Assembly (NCBI RefSeq): GCF_902806685.2
Contig: NC_048561.1
Coordinates: forward strand, 4,091,157 to 4,155,156
Origin: Maniola hyperantus
Lineage: Eukaryota > Arthropoda > Insecta > Lepidoptera > Nymphalidae
Reading direction: 5' to 3'
DNA: 64,000 nucleotides
A program made the translations under genes and the position numbers. The notes beneath the pieces were generated by a model. That model was not told where the DNA came from. It saw nothing but the letters and a program-made list of their open reading frames with translations, and searched no databases. Numbering within the stretch: position 1 is the first letter of the stretch; each line of letters starts with the position of its first letter. Shown here piece by piece: positions 52,760 to 63,494 of this stretch.

Positions 52760-52960
52760 ATATCATTTCTATCATTTTGTATGGCGCATATCGCACTAGA
52801 GCGGCGCTGCACAGCGCTTCACCGCGCGTTGCCGCGCGGCACGGCTGGAGAGAATATTTTGAAGCGCAGCGAAGCGACGCGCAGTGCAGTGACGCTAGTG
52901 CGACATACCCAGCGGCGCGGCGCGGCGCTTCAGTATGCGTACGTCGCTCGAATAAGATAC
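52760..52960. mobile_element. GC-rich palindromic insert at the right end of Harbinger 1
   Basis: GCATATCGCACTAGAGCGG and CGCTAGTGCGACATACCCAG are inverted relatives enclosing CGCGTTGCCGCGCGGCACGG. The end carries AGCGGCGCGGCGCGGCGCTT, the same block as the left end of the element but in direct orientation. It may be a nested Harbinger MITE that displaced the original right terminus. Confidence 0.5.
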
Positions 52961-53410
52961 ATGCGCATCTTGTTAGGTATTTAAAGTACAGGCAAGAATC
53001 GGCAAGATAGACCTCAAAATAAATAACGTAGGTTTAATTTTTGGCACATGACGTGTTCCTCATGCTCTTAGAAGTATATCCTCAAAGGTCCCAACCCCTA
53101 GGATGTCGGCTTCCTCCCTTCCCAGTGTCTAAGTGCCAATTTCACCGACAAAACTAAACGCGATTAGTTCACGCTAAACTCAGTTTACGCACATAACTGA
53201 GTTTAGGGCCATAGTTTGCATTTCACCGACGTCAATTAAACGCAGTTAAAGCTAAACGCGGTTTAAATTCTAAACGCCCAATTTTCTACGTTTAGCTTCG
53301 TAAAACCGAGTTTAGAGAGCTGTCAAGTGTCAACTGTCAACAGTGTCCATGTCTTAAGTTATATATTTTCATACTATTTGTATTTTGTAAAGTAATCTTT
53401 GCTGATCACT

Positions 53411-54728
53411 ATGAAAAGAGCATTGGCATTAGCTTTTGACGATAGTGATACTGATGAGGAATATATTGTTCGTCGTCCAAGATGGATACGAGAAAGAGAA
53501 CAGCACTTCGACACCCTTGATGATAAGGACTTTGTAACAAGATTTCGTCTCACGAAACCCACAGTTCTGTCTGTATTGGAATCGATTGAAGACAAGCTTG
53601 AGTTTCCTACAAATATGTAAGCCCTAAAATGTTGTTCATATTGTGTATTTTATAGTTATTATACTAGGGCCAACATATTTATTGTTTATGAGCTCTTTAG
53701 CTGATTGATTGTTTGTATTGATTGATTGTTTTTATTCCAGAAATTACAGTGTAGCTCCTATTAATCAGTTGCTATGTGCTTTACGTTTTTATGCTACTGG
53801 GTGCTACCAAGTAACTGCTGCTGACTTATGTGGATTTAGCACATCTACTGCACACAGAATTGTGCACAGAGTTAGCGCTGCAATCGCTTCGCTCCGAACA
53901 CAGCACATTTACTTTCCGGAGCTACCAGATGAGATCCGAGACACACAAAGAGAATTTTATGAAAGAGCCAGGTTTCCATGTGTTATAGGTGCAATCGATT
54001 GCTCTCATGTGAAGTTCATTAAATCACCAGGTAAAGCATTATTTCATTTTTCATGCATTACCTAAACCTAAATGTTTCATATTACATTCTTATAATTTTA
54101 TTAATAATTAATTATTATTTTAGGTGGAGAGAATCCAGAGATTTTTCGGAACAGAAAACACTATTTTTCTTTGAATGTTCAAGCCATATGTAATGCCAAA
54201 TTGGAATTTACAGATGTGGTTGCTCGATGGCCAGGGAGTACACATGACTCATATATTTTCAGTAATTGTTATAGAAGAGCTATGTTTGAACAGGGCCGGT
54301 ATGGAAATGCTGTGCTTGTGGGAGATGCAGGCTATGCCTGTAACAATTATATGATGACTCCATTGGATCAATGCAATACTGAGGCTGAAAATTTGTACAA
54401 TGAGTCTCATATAAGGACCAGAAATTGTGTAGAGCGATTGTTTGGAGTCTGGAAAAGACGTTTCCCAGCGATGGCAATTGGATTAGGTGTTTCAGTGCAG
54501 CATTCATTTCCAATAATTATTGCCACAGCTGTATTGCACAATATTGCAAGGAGAAGTGGTGAAACAACACCACCAGATGATAATATAATAATTAATCCAG
54601 CCTCTTGGGATGCTATATTAGCTGATGGCAATATTAATATTGCGAATATGAATGCTGCACGAACACAAAGAACAAATCCAAATCATAGAAGACGTCATGA
54701 ATTTGTAACAAACTATTTTGCCCAGTAA
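53411..54728 (+). CDS. HARBI1-like transposase 3, three exons
   Basis: Exons 53411-53616, 53741-54030 and 54124-54728 (GT-AG, phases agree), 366 residues, close to the usual HARBI1-type length of about 350. The N-terminus has the helix block FVTRFRLTKPTVLSVLESIE and a helix-turn-helix-like GCYQVTAADLCGFSTSTAHR. The catalytic residues are D155 (VIGAIDCSH), D233 (LVGDAGYACNNYM) and E269 (RNCVERLFGVWKRRF). It has no breaks. Domesticated HARBI1 also looks like this, but here the gene sits inside terminal repeats with a TAA duplication, so it is a transposon gene. Confidence 0.92.
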
Positions 54729-54771
54729 GTTTATTAGTTAAGTTTTCCAAACTTATTTATAAATTTATTAA

Positions 54772-54960
54772 AAACAAGCTTTTGCCCACAATTTCGTCTG
54801 CTAGGCATTAGGCTCTTAACTTTATTTTTTGGGATCATGTCATCCTCCAGGTGCTCACTCAACTTTACCATGCAAAAATATGGCTATGTAATACATAGCT
54901 CCATTTTTACATGATTGAAGGACAAACACACTTTGGCATTTATAATATTACACTCAAAGC
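54772..54960 (+). repeat. Dispersed repeat family A, decayed copy
   Basis: GCTTTTGCCCACAATTTCG to GGCATTTATAATATTACAC. It is short and diverged, and sits just after the transposase 3 stop. Confidence 0.6.
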
Positions 54961-55504
54961 TAATTGCAGGCTGAAAATTATTTATTTGAGAAATTTTAAA
55001 TTACCCATGCTATATTAACTTATTTTATTTTCAGATTGGAAAGATAAATTCTAGAGTCTATATTAATAATGACCGCAGGCTGTCGACCATAACATATTTC
55101 AGGCGCACTTTGGAATACTTTGGACACTTTGCCCTGGAAAAACATCATATTATTATGTGAGGTGATCTGCGCTAAGGATTGTGACCCTCATTAATGGGGA
55201 TGAAGATGCCACATGTCACTCTCTTGTTTACCGAACAAACTTAAAGGAAATTAAAATTATATAACATAAGGAATATGCCAATTTCCTTATAGTCTATAGT
55301 CATAGTAGTTATAGTTATAGTAGTTATACTGATTGATATATAATATATTAAAATAAAGATAATTTTATTGCAAATGCAAAGATAAAATATTGCCTTTGAA
55401 AAAACGTTCATGACTTACTAATTGCCAGGCTTTAAAATTTCAAAATTTTAATTAAAAATAGCCTTGACCATATTTTTATAGCCAATACAATTGCAATTTG
55501 TTTT

Positions 55505-55870
55505 TAGGGTTCCATACCTCAAAAGGAAAAACGGAACCCTTATAGGATCACTTTATTGTCTGTCTGTCTGTTGCTGGTTCTTCTCGGTAGGAAAGGCATT
55601 CTGAATCAGTGGTAGATGCTCTAGACGATTCAAAATTACTTGTAAAAGTCTAATTGAATTAAAAATATTTTCTGTCAAGTTGACCTAGAATCATGAAATT
55701 TGGCAGGTAGGTCTTATAGCACAAGTAAAGTAATAAATCCGAAAACCATGAATTTGTGGTTACATCATTAAAAAGAATTAAAATGTAGATAACTATAAGT
55801 ACCAAATATGAAAGGGCTTTACCTGTACATTCTAAAACAGATTATTATTTATCTTTATGCATAATAGATA
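55505..55870 (+). repeat. Dispersed repeat family B, copy with inner insert
   Basis: GGTTCCATACCTCAAAAGG, (CTGT)n, a foreign stretch (GCTGGTTCTTCTCGGTAGG, also seen at about 7220), then TGACCTAGAATCATGAAATT to CATTCTAAAACAGATT. Confidence 0.8.
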
Positions 55871-56394
55871 AATATAATCGATAAATATGCTTTTCATCTA
55901 GTAAACAGATGGGTGTAGGTAGACCTATATTTGGGATCTTGTAATAGTATTTATTATAAGAATTAAATTAGGTAGGTAGTAAATGGGATGAAAATAAATT
56001 GATAAAATAATCATAAATCTTTCATTTATTGTACATTTACAAGCACTCAAATTCTCAGCAGTTCTTCAGAACAAAAGGTTACAATATCTCTCATAATGTA
56101 ATAAGTTATTACAATTACAATTTTGTAGACAGCTGGATGCAAAGGCGATTGCACCCATTCAACTTTATCTATGTTATAAGTTATAACCCAGACTTAATAA
56201 ATGTATTTTTGGTAATTTTTATACATGGTTTAAAGTAGACAATGTTATTTTCTTCAGAAACAGATTGTATAAAAACACTACACTCAAAAATATACAAAGT
56301 ACACAAAGGATTTCTATACTTTGTGCAGGTGACATGATAGTGTTACTAGTTTATAGAAAATTCCTGCAACACTATCTGGTGTGAACACCAGTCC

Positions 56395-56612
56395 ACAAAA
56401 GAACTGGTAACTGACTTGGGCTAGCGTAGCTAGTTACCACCCTACTGGCAAAGCCAAGTTTAGCGTTCCGGTACAATGCCAAAGGAGTATGGGTTTAATT
56501 AAAACTACCGTACCCCTTCCAGGATAGCCCGCTTCCATCTTTGGACTGCATGAAAATTTACCACCAGGTGAGATAGCAGATGGCAGTCAAGGGCTAACTT
56601 GTATCTGAATAA
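56395..56612 (+). repeat. SINE-like repeat, opposite orientation to 845-1108
   Basis: AGCTAGTTACCACCCTACTG, CTTCCAGGATAGCCCGC, and AGTTAGCCC-type end text shared with 845-1108, ending in an A-rich run. Confidence 0.75.
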
Positions 56613-56732
56613 AAAAAAAGGAAACATCAACAAGAAAAAGAAAAACTGAAACTTCAACAAGAGTGCATAAAATAAAAAGAGTACATAAAATTAGAACTTT
56701 ATAAAATTAAACAAATTAAAAGAATAAAGAGT

Positions 56733-59700
56733 TTATTCTTTTAATTTGTTTAACTGTATTTGTAACAGCTCTAATTTTATTTTCTCTTGTTGCAATTTTA
56801 TGTTCTCTTGTTCAAGCTTCACTTTTTCTTGTTCTTCTTGATGTTGCAATATCCTCATATGAATATCATGCTCCTCTTGGGCATGTTTGTTGGTCATAGT
56901 CAGAGTGTGTATTCTTTCATTATTCAGGCTTTGACTAGTATCATGCCTCAAAACTGGCCGCCTTCTGCTTCTCGCTGCAGTTAGGCTGTGTCCCCAGTAT
57001 GCAAACTGTTAGCGGCCGACTGAGTGAGCCGCAAATTTGTGGCGAACTGAAATTCGAGTGAGCTGCAAACTTTTATGAGTTAGCCGCTTATTTAGGTCGA
57101 CCGACTGAATTTTCACTTTACTATTGTTATACGAAGGGAGTGGTTGTGTTGGTGACGATGGATATTTTTGAAGTAATTGGTATCTTAGAGGCACTGAAAG
57201 AGGATAAAGAGAAGCACTGGGTTCACCCTTTAAACAAGAAAAGATTGAGCATTGGACAATTTCATGTTCTTTACCCAGAACTAAGGAAATATCCAGAAAA
57301 ATTTTACCAGTATTTCAATATGACTTCTCATACATTTGACGAATTGCTGAACTCTATAACCCAGTACATTGCTAAAAATAATATCACAAGAGATACAATA
57401 AGTCCCGAAGAACGGCTTACTATAACTTTGAGGTAAGTAAATAATTGACGCTTTTGAATTTTAAAAATTTTAATATTAAAAATCAGCAACGAATGTAATG
57501 ACAACTTAATATTTTAATTACTAGTGGGGTGGCCGGCGGCTCCGCTCGCGTATAAAATTTTAAGTCCCGCTGCTCCCGATCCTGTAGAAAATATCGGGAT
57601 AAAAAGTAGCCTACAATATCAATCACTCATGTTCTATTTTACATATCTATGCTATTTTAGGACAATTGGCTGCGTTGTTGGCTCGCTATAGAGGTACAAA
57701 CAAACAAACCCACAAACATACAGTCACTTTCGCATTTATAATATAAGTATTATTCTAGTTTTTAATTTAACAATCACTTTTCAAATTACAGTCTTATTAA
57801 ATTGGATTAGGAACTAGCATGGTAACATTGAGTAGGTAACCAGTCATTCGTCATCCTCAATGTGGTCTGAACCACCTCGCAATATTGCTTCTATGTCTTC
57901 TACTTCCACTGAAGAACCTGTAGAGCTATGTGATGGACTGTTTCGAGGACTTCGAATGCTGCTACTTCCAACTGGGTTGTAGTTGTTTGAGGTTGAAGGA
58001 TAGTTTTGCACATTTGGCGTACTGCTTCCACTCGTGTAGCCGTACTGATCTGGGTAGTTATTGGCATTCGTCCACCCAGTTTGCATCAAAGCACCGTCAT
58101 AATTATTGTGTACATTATATTTAATATTTTTAATAAGTTTCATCACTTCAAACCGAAATTCAAAGTTCTGGGTTGGGGACATTGTCTTCATTTCCGGTAA
58201 AATATTTAGTAGAAAGTTCATATCTGGGTCGGATTCTCTATTTTTATCCATCGATTTAAGTAGTGCCTCCTGAAACACAGTCATCTTTTTCTTTTTTTCA
58301 TCATACATAGTGCTACTGTTGCTAGACGTCTCGGCGCTAATGTTGCTAGATGTCTGGTTGCTAGCTCTAGAAACATTCAAAAACTGCAACATATCCAAGT
58401 ATGGCGTCTTACGTTTTTTTGGTGCCCCACTTCCGCTTTTGAGTGAGGAATCCTTATTTTTTTCTCTGGTGTAATAGTCGCGCAACCCCTTCCATTTTTT
58501 TTGTAGGTCTTTTACTGAAACAAAATTAACCGGTACTTCATATTCTTTCTAGATTCCTGTCAACTGGATTAAGTTACAGAAAAATTGCCCAAGAGTTTCT
58601 TGTTGGAAAATCGACAGTATCGAAAATAATAAATGAAACTGCATGCATTATATGGGATCTTTTACAGCCACAGGAAATGCCGGAACCTTCTGAAGAACTG
58701 TGGCTAGAAATAGCAAAACGATATTATAAAAAAACAAACTATCCTAATTGTATAGGATCTATCGATGGCAAGCATATCCGTATTCGAAAACCACCAAAAA
58801 GTGGATCTAACTATTTTAATTATAAGAAGTTCTTCTCAATTGTTCTGTTAGCCGTAGCAGATGCAAACTGTTCTTTTATAGCTATTGATGTTGGTGCTTG
58901 TGGACGAAATGCTGACAGTAATATATTTAAAGAAAGTGCTTTCGGCAAAAAATTGGCTCGTGGGTCTCTGAATATTCCTAACTCTATTAAATTGCCTAAT
59001 TCAAATGGATTGCCCCAGCCTTTCGTGTTTCTTGGAGATGAGGCATTTGGATTGCAAAAGCATATCTTGAGGCCTTTTCCTAATAAAAGTTTAAATAAGG
59101 AAGAGCGAATTTATAATTATCGCCATAGTCGGGCTAGGAGATGCGTGGAATGTGCATTCGGCATTCTAACAAACAAATGGAGAGTTCTGCATACACCGAT
59201 TGCTACTAATGTGAATACAACCATCGCTATCGTAAAAGCTGTTTGTATTTTACATAATTTTGTCATAGCAAGGGAACAAGTACAATATACACATCTTTCG
59301 CGACGTACCTCAACAACTCTTACAAGCACAAGAAGCCAAATGATTACTGTATCAAATTCTGGAAAGACAACAAGAGATAACTTTAAAAACTATTTTCTTT
59401 ACGAAGGAAAACTACCCTGGCAAGAGAAGTATTTTTAAGGTGTAGCTACAGGACGAAATGGTGTAACGGAGTTTGTAAAGCCGTAAATACTACGTAGTGA
59501 TTATGATACTTTATTTTATGTAGTGAGTGATGCAAGTATATTGTTGAATAAATAATAATTTTATTAGAATGGAACTTACTTTTTTTTACTTTAGTGCTTT
59601 CTTCTAAGTTTTGCCAATCATCGTATAGAATAACAGCGATTTCATTCCAACCGCTCTGCTTTAATACTCTGTTGCTGTATTCTTCACTCGACAAGTTCCA

Positions 59701-62072
59701 TATGCATGGTCTATTTTGTATTTCCGTAATGAACCTTTCCGTATCAAAAGGCATCTTGGATTTTCTGTGGTGTGTGTGCGTAGAGATTAGTTAGATAAGC
59801 GATGCAAAAAAACACGTCCGAACACGTCGATAGCTTCTTTCCAACTGTCCGCATGAACAGTTTGAGGCAAACGGACTCACTACGCCCGGCGAACAAGCAT
59901 ATCGCCGTCGCCGACTGCAACCGGTTTTGCTGTGAGTCGGCCACTACGGCGCACGTAACGCTGCAAACTGCGTAAAGTGAGCGCAAAACTAGCAATCTGT
60001 GGACACTCCATTTCAAATATATGGAAGGGCGTACTAAACCGGTACGCCGCAAACTCAGTCGGCCGCTAACAGTTTGCCTACTGGGGACACAGCCTAAGTG
60101 TTGGTGCACGAGTATGGATCCTGCAATATAAAAAAAATTATAGTGCTCTGCCCATCACCTATTAAGATTACACAGTACACAGCAAATTTTACTTATCATT
60201 TTTAACTATAGTTATTGTTTGACTTTATTAAAATGTATAATGTAGTTTGTGATAAAATGGTTTCTTTTACTGTTAGCACGTAATTTTGGTACTACATTAA
60301 CAAGTAGCTCCCTAATGAAAACTATTCATATTATAAATGTTCATATAAATCCTCTTGATGGAAGTTACAACTCTACCTATTTGGCTACATTTACATTGCT
60401 GTTTGGCTACCACTACTGCTTTCTATTCCTAGAGACATGAATAGAGCAGCTAATATAGTACACAGAGCAAAAATGATTAATACCTTGATGGTGTGTGATG
60501 CAATTGTTGTGCATCAGAAAAAGTCACATCAGGCTGTGCTGGTTGTTGTCTGTCAGGTAACGGGCTTTCCAATCTGCCAAGAATATGATTCATTGGCTCC
60601 CTTAACATACTCGGATTGTACTGAGACCAGTCCTGTATGAAAATATGAAGACATTATTATTTTGAACATTTTATGTATAATAATTATAACTACCTACGTA
60701 TAATTATGTACCATATATACCTATATTTATAAAATAGAAATTAATGAAGAACACTAAATAATAGTTCTTGCTTGTGTGCATAGTATACTTACAAGGGTCA
60801 TAGTGGTGGCCGCCTCAGTTGATATATTTTCATCCAGTATTGGTCCACTCTCACTCTCCTGAACCAATACTGTGTTACTGATATCTGAAAATTAAAGTCG
60901 TTTTATATACACCCAATACTAGCATGATGTAAGGGCCCATTTCATAGTTGAAGAGGTAGCAAAAAGGTGACTGCATAGCATCATTGTTTAATGTTTGCAG
61001 AACAATTAATATTAAGTATATCCAAAAATAAGGATTTTAAGGTACATACCACTTAGGACTGTATCGTGTTCTTCATCAGCTATTCTTACAGAAAGAGTAT
61101 CAGGTTGCGATGAGGCTAAAAAATATGATTGTAATAATTACTACAATGTTATGAAAGTTGTTTGTCAGAATGGGTGTGACATATATAATAATAAATAAAA
61201 TTGAATTGTCTATCTGTACTTTCGAAATTACTACCTCATATTACTGAACCAGTGGTAGATTTACTTGATGATGCCGCAATCCAAACTACTAGGTTATCAC
61301 TGCTTATTATACTACATACTTATCACTGCTTATTATACTACATACTTATATTTCAATAAAATTAATACCTACCTATAACCTGAGTGTTATCAGAGTCATA
61401 CTCATTAACAAAGCCTGACACTCTTGACTGAATTAACTGCAGCACGCGTTCAATGGCAGGATCGTCAATGATTTTTTTTGGTGGTCCTCCTCCTACAATA
61501 AGTAAATAATTATAATGAATCCTGTTGTTGTAGTAAGGTTGTTATTATAAGTCATGTTGGACAAACAATCTACAGAGTGAATATATATAAATTTGCATAT
61601 AAAAAGATTAAAATCTTTTAATTGTAATCATAAATTAATTCACATTAATATTGTTTACAACATATTTTGACTTTTTTACTTTATTTTAAGAAGTTAAACT
61701 TTAATTATTACATCAATTGGGTATATTGTCTACAAGTTGGGTATATTGTGTACACATTACAAGATTACTAAAATAATATAATAAAATGCACATACCTGTT
61801 CCCAAAAAGTGCTGATTTTGAAGCGTCAATTTATTTTTCGCCTTTTTTTTTAGGTTTTCCCAGCAATTTTTTAGGACCTCCCACTCCCTGGGGTGCAGGC
61901 AGGACACAGTATTAAATTCAGTGGCTATTTTGCGCCACTCTTCACGTTTTTCAGCCACTGAAGCCGCGTCCGTTTTTTTATTTTCGACAATGTTGAAGTG
62001 TCTTTCGACGACTTCAACAAGAGCCAATTTTTCGCTGGCGGCAAAAGTGGCGTCTCTTTTTCTTTTTGACAT
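56733..62072 (-). CDS. Myb/SANT-like accessory protein of Harbinger 3, last exon split by Harbinger 2
   Basis: Minus-strand exons: 61796-62072, 61373-61492, 61050-61115, 60793-60884, 60484-60632 and a last exon in two pieces, 60095-60120 and 56733-56980. All borders are GT-AG with matching phases. The first exon encodes a trihelix Myb/SANT-like domain (KLALVEVVERHFNIVENKK, WRKIATEFNTV, WENLKKKAKN). The end is a Gln/Glu/Lys coiled coil (EQEKVKLEQENIKLQQEKI). Without element 2 and one copy of its target duplication the last exon is open to the TAA at 56733 and the count is a whole number of codons (325 residues), which supports the model. As it stands the gene is interrupted. Harbinger partner proteins of this type bind the element ends. 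Confidence 0.8.
57158..59438 (+). CDS. PIF/Harbinger transposase 2, two exons
   Basis: Exons 57158-57432 and 58553-59438, 386 residues. The intron (GTAAGT...TTTCTAG) splits the Arg of LTITLR|FLSTG, exactly where transposase 1 is split. The N-terminal helix block is YQYFNMTSHTFDELLNSI, the helix-turn-helix-like part is SYRKIAQEFLVGKSTVSKII, and the catalytic residues are D163 (CIGSIDGKHIRI), D254 (FLGDEAFGL) and E291 (RRCVECAFGIL). It ends KLPWQEKYF. The start is the ATG before DIFEVIGIL. It is clearly diverged from transposase 1 although it shares the same plan. The MADF exon 2 of this element lies in its intron, antisense. Confidence 0.92.
57526..57750 (+). repeat. Family A-related repeat in the transposase 2 intron
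   Basis: GGCCGGCGGCTCCGCTCGCG, GGATAAAAAGTAGCCTAC and CACTTTCGCATTTATAATAT are present. It is inserted between T1 and M2 and shows that the intron tolerates additions. Confidence 0.75.
57844..59754 (-). CDS. MADF protein of Harbinger 2, two exons
   Basis: Exons 59580-59754 and 57844-58514 on the minus strand, 281 residues. The donor GTAAGT (after an A-rich run) and acceptor TTTTGTTTCAG split a codon in phase 1. MADF domain: FITEIQNRPCIWNLSSEEY and GWNEIAVILYDDWQ in exon 1, LQKKWKGLRDYYTREKN in exon 2. A BESS-like segment (DMNFLLNILPEMKTMSPTQN, about 140-175) follows, then a Ser/Asn/Pro-rich tail and an acidic end (VEVEDIEAILRGG). The split falls seven residues before the Trp of KKW, the same place as in MADF 1 (KNKW). 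Another GT in the A-rich run would give a stop, so the used donor is clear. Confidence 0.85.
58515..58552. promoter_or_regulatory. Back-to-back splice acceptors, 38 bp apart
   Basis: The MADF 2 acceptor (read leftward, CTGAAACAAAA on plus) and the transposase 2 acceptor (TATTCTTTCTAG) face away from one another across only 38 bp. This short spacer has to hold branch sites and pyrimidine tracts for both strands, or these lie within the opposite gene's exon. Confidence 0.75.
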
Positions 62073-62736
62073 AATTAACTAGTAGGTAACAATCTAACAA
62101 CGTAACAACTAACAATACAAAATAAACAAAACAAAATACTATAACTAAAAAACTTATATCGATATCAATTTCAAATAAATAATTAACTAATAAAATTTTT
62201 AAAGAGAAACACAATGACAAACACCGATCAGAAAAGGATAATCAAGGATAATGAGTTGTCAAAGAGTATAGCACAATGACAATGCGCTTTGTTCTTGCAA
62301 CTAAAAATTGTTAAAAAAGGGGCAGCAAGGCGCTGTTTAATGTTGCCAAGATGTTGCAAATACAAAACGCATCGAATACTTCCGTGGTTTTGTCTATGAT
62401 CGTGACAACACTTCATGTAAACTTAGTTTTACTAAACGCGATTAGTTTATAGCCGGTGAAATCGGTTTGACTTAAACTGAGTTCAAATTATTTGTTTAAA
62501 CTCAGTTAAGCTAAACTTAGTTTTGTTAAACTAGGTTTCTGTAGCGAATGGTGAAATCCGCCCTAAATGTATAAATGTCTCTCCGAGCGTTATGAGAAAA
62601 CATCAATGGTAAAAATAATCCTGATTAAATAACTATAATATATTATGTACATATTATACCTACCTACTTCATCTAGGTAGAATTAATAGTTTCGGAAATA
62701 TGCCTACCTATTGTTGTACTTGTGTTTATATTATAC

Positions 62737-63252
62737 TAGCTTATGCCCGCGACGTCGTCCGCGTGGACTACACAAATCTCGAACCCCTATTTTAGGGTAC
62801 CGTACCTCAAAAGGAAAAACGGAACTCTTATAGGATCACTTTGTTGTCTGTCTGTCTGTCTGTCTCTGTCTGTCTGTCTGTCTGTCCGCCTGTCTATCAA
62901 GAAACCTACAGGGTACTTCCCGTTGACCTAGAATCATGAAATTTGGCAGGTAGGTAGATCTTATAGCTGACATTTGGGGAAAAATCTGAAAACCGTGAAT
63001 TTAGGGTTAGATCACACAAAAAAAATTAAATTGTGGTCATGAACTAATAATTAGTATTTTCAACTTTCGAAGTGAGTGACTATACCAAGTGGGGTATCAT
63101 ATGAAAGGTCTTCACCTGTACATTCTAAAACAGATTTTTATTTATTTTTATGCATCATATTTTTTGAATTATCGTGCAAAATGTCGAAAAAATACGACTG
63201 TAGTACGGAACCCTCATTGCGCGAGCCTGACTCGCACTTGGCCGGTTTTTTC
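62737..63252 (+). repeat. Family A start fused to a long family B copy
   Basis: CTAGCTTATGCCCGCGACG starts a subtype 2 copy that is replaced after AACCCCTATTTTAGGG by a nearly full family B copy (ACCTCAAAAGGAAAAACGG, (CTGT)n, to CTGACTCGCACTTGGCCGG). 62570-62737 shows nothing to name. Confidence 0.85.
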
Positions 63253-63491
63253 TCTTCGATAATTCGTTCTTCTTCTGCACAACAAAGAAATAATAATCAA
63301 ATCCTCTTCACTGTCGCTCATCTTGCGACGTTGTTGCTCGTACGCGAACGGGTATAAAAGTGACGCGCAAGTGACGCGAGGTGCCGCGTACTGAAGTTGT
63401 AGTGCGGTAGGCACCGTCGAGCGGCCTGAGGTGACGCGTTCTGCAGTCGGACTGAAGCGCCGCGCCGCGCCGCTCAGGTGCGGACGAACCT
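63240..63491 (-). pseudogene. Right end of a Harbinger element with transposase N-terminus
   Basis: The outer 39 bp (63453-63491) match the left end of Harbinger 1 (49552-49590) in inverted orientation with two mismatches and are followed by TAA. Inside on the minus strand a frame reads MSDSEEDLIIISLLCRRRTN, like the acidic-then-basic N-terminus of PIF/Harbinger transposases, and is cut by the family B repeat at 63252. Confidence 0.65.
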
Positions 63492-63494
63492 TAA

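Larger units (their letters stand above)
49552..52960 (-). mobile_element. PIF/Harbinger element 1 with interlocked transposase and MADF genes
   Basis: The left end AGGTTTGTACGCACCTGAGC at 49552 follows a TAA (49549-49551). A perfect 43-bp inverted repeat, beginning AGCTTTGGTCTGGCGATCG, lies at 49591-49633 and 52682-52724. The far right end is unclear: the expected partner of the first 39 bp is not next to 52724 but is present at 63453-63491. GC-rich subterminal repeats (GCGGCGCGGCGC) occur at 49570-49800 and 52770-52950. The order inside, read on the transposase strand, is T1, M2 (opposite), T2, M1 (opposite). Confidence 0.85.
56984..60094 (+). mobile_element. PIF/Harbinger element 2 with interlocked genes, nested in element 3
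   Basis: The inverted repeats of about 42 bp (GGCTGTGTCCCCAGTATGCA..., ending near CGGCCGACTGAGT) match with one mismatch at both ends. The flanks are TTA (56981-56983) and TAA (60095-60097), a TWA-type duplication with one change. Length is 3111 bp. Inside, in transposase orientation: T1 57158-57432, M2 57844-58514 (opposite strand), T2 58553-59438, M1 59580-59754 (opposite strand). Both genes are open, so the element looks autonomous. Confidence 0.93.
53133..62563 (+). mobile_element. PIF/Harbinger element 3 (hosts element 2)
   Basis: TAA duplications (53130-53132 and 62564-62566) flank ends GTGCCAATTTCACC and GGTGAAATCCGCCC, which pair imperfectly. Subterminal zones (53150-53320 and 62410-62560) are filled with AAACTGAGTTTA/TAAACGCGATTAG motifs in both orientations. 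Inside are a plus-strand HARBI1-like transposase and a minus-strand Myb/SANT-like gene, convergent. Later insertions are a family A relic (54772-54960), a family B copy, a SINE-like repeat, and the complete Harbinger 2 at 56984-60094. Confidence 0.82.

Noticed and set aside
53133..62563. Interlocked layout in Harbinger 3
   Set aside because: The transposase (53.4-54.7 kb) and Myb gene (56.7-62.1 kb) do not overlap; they are simply convergent.
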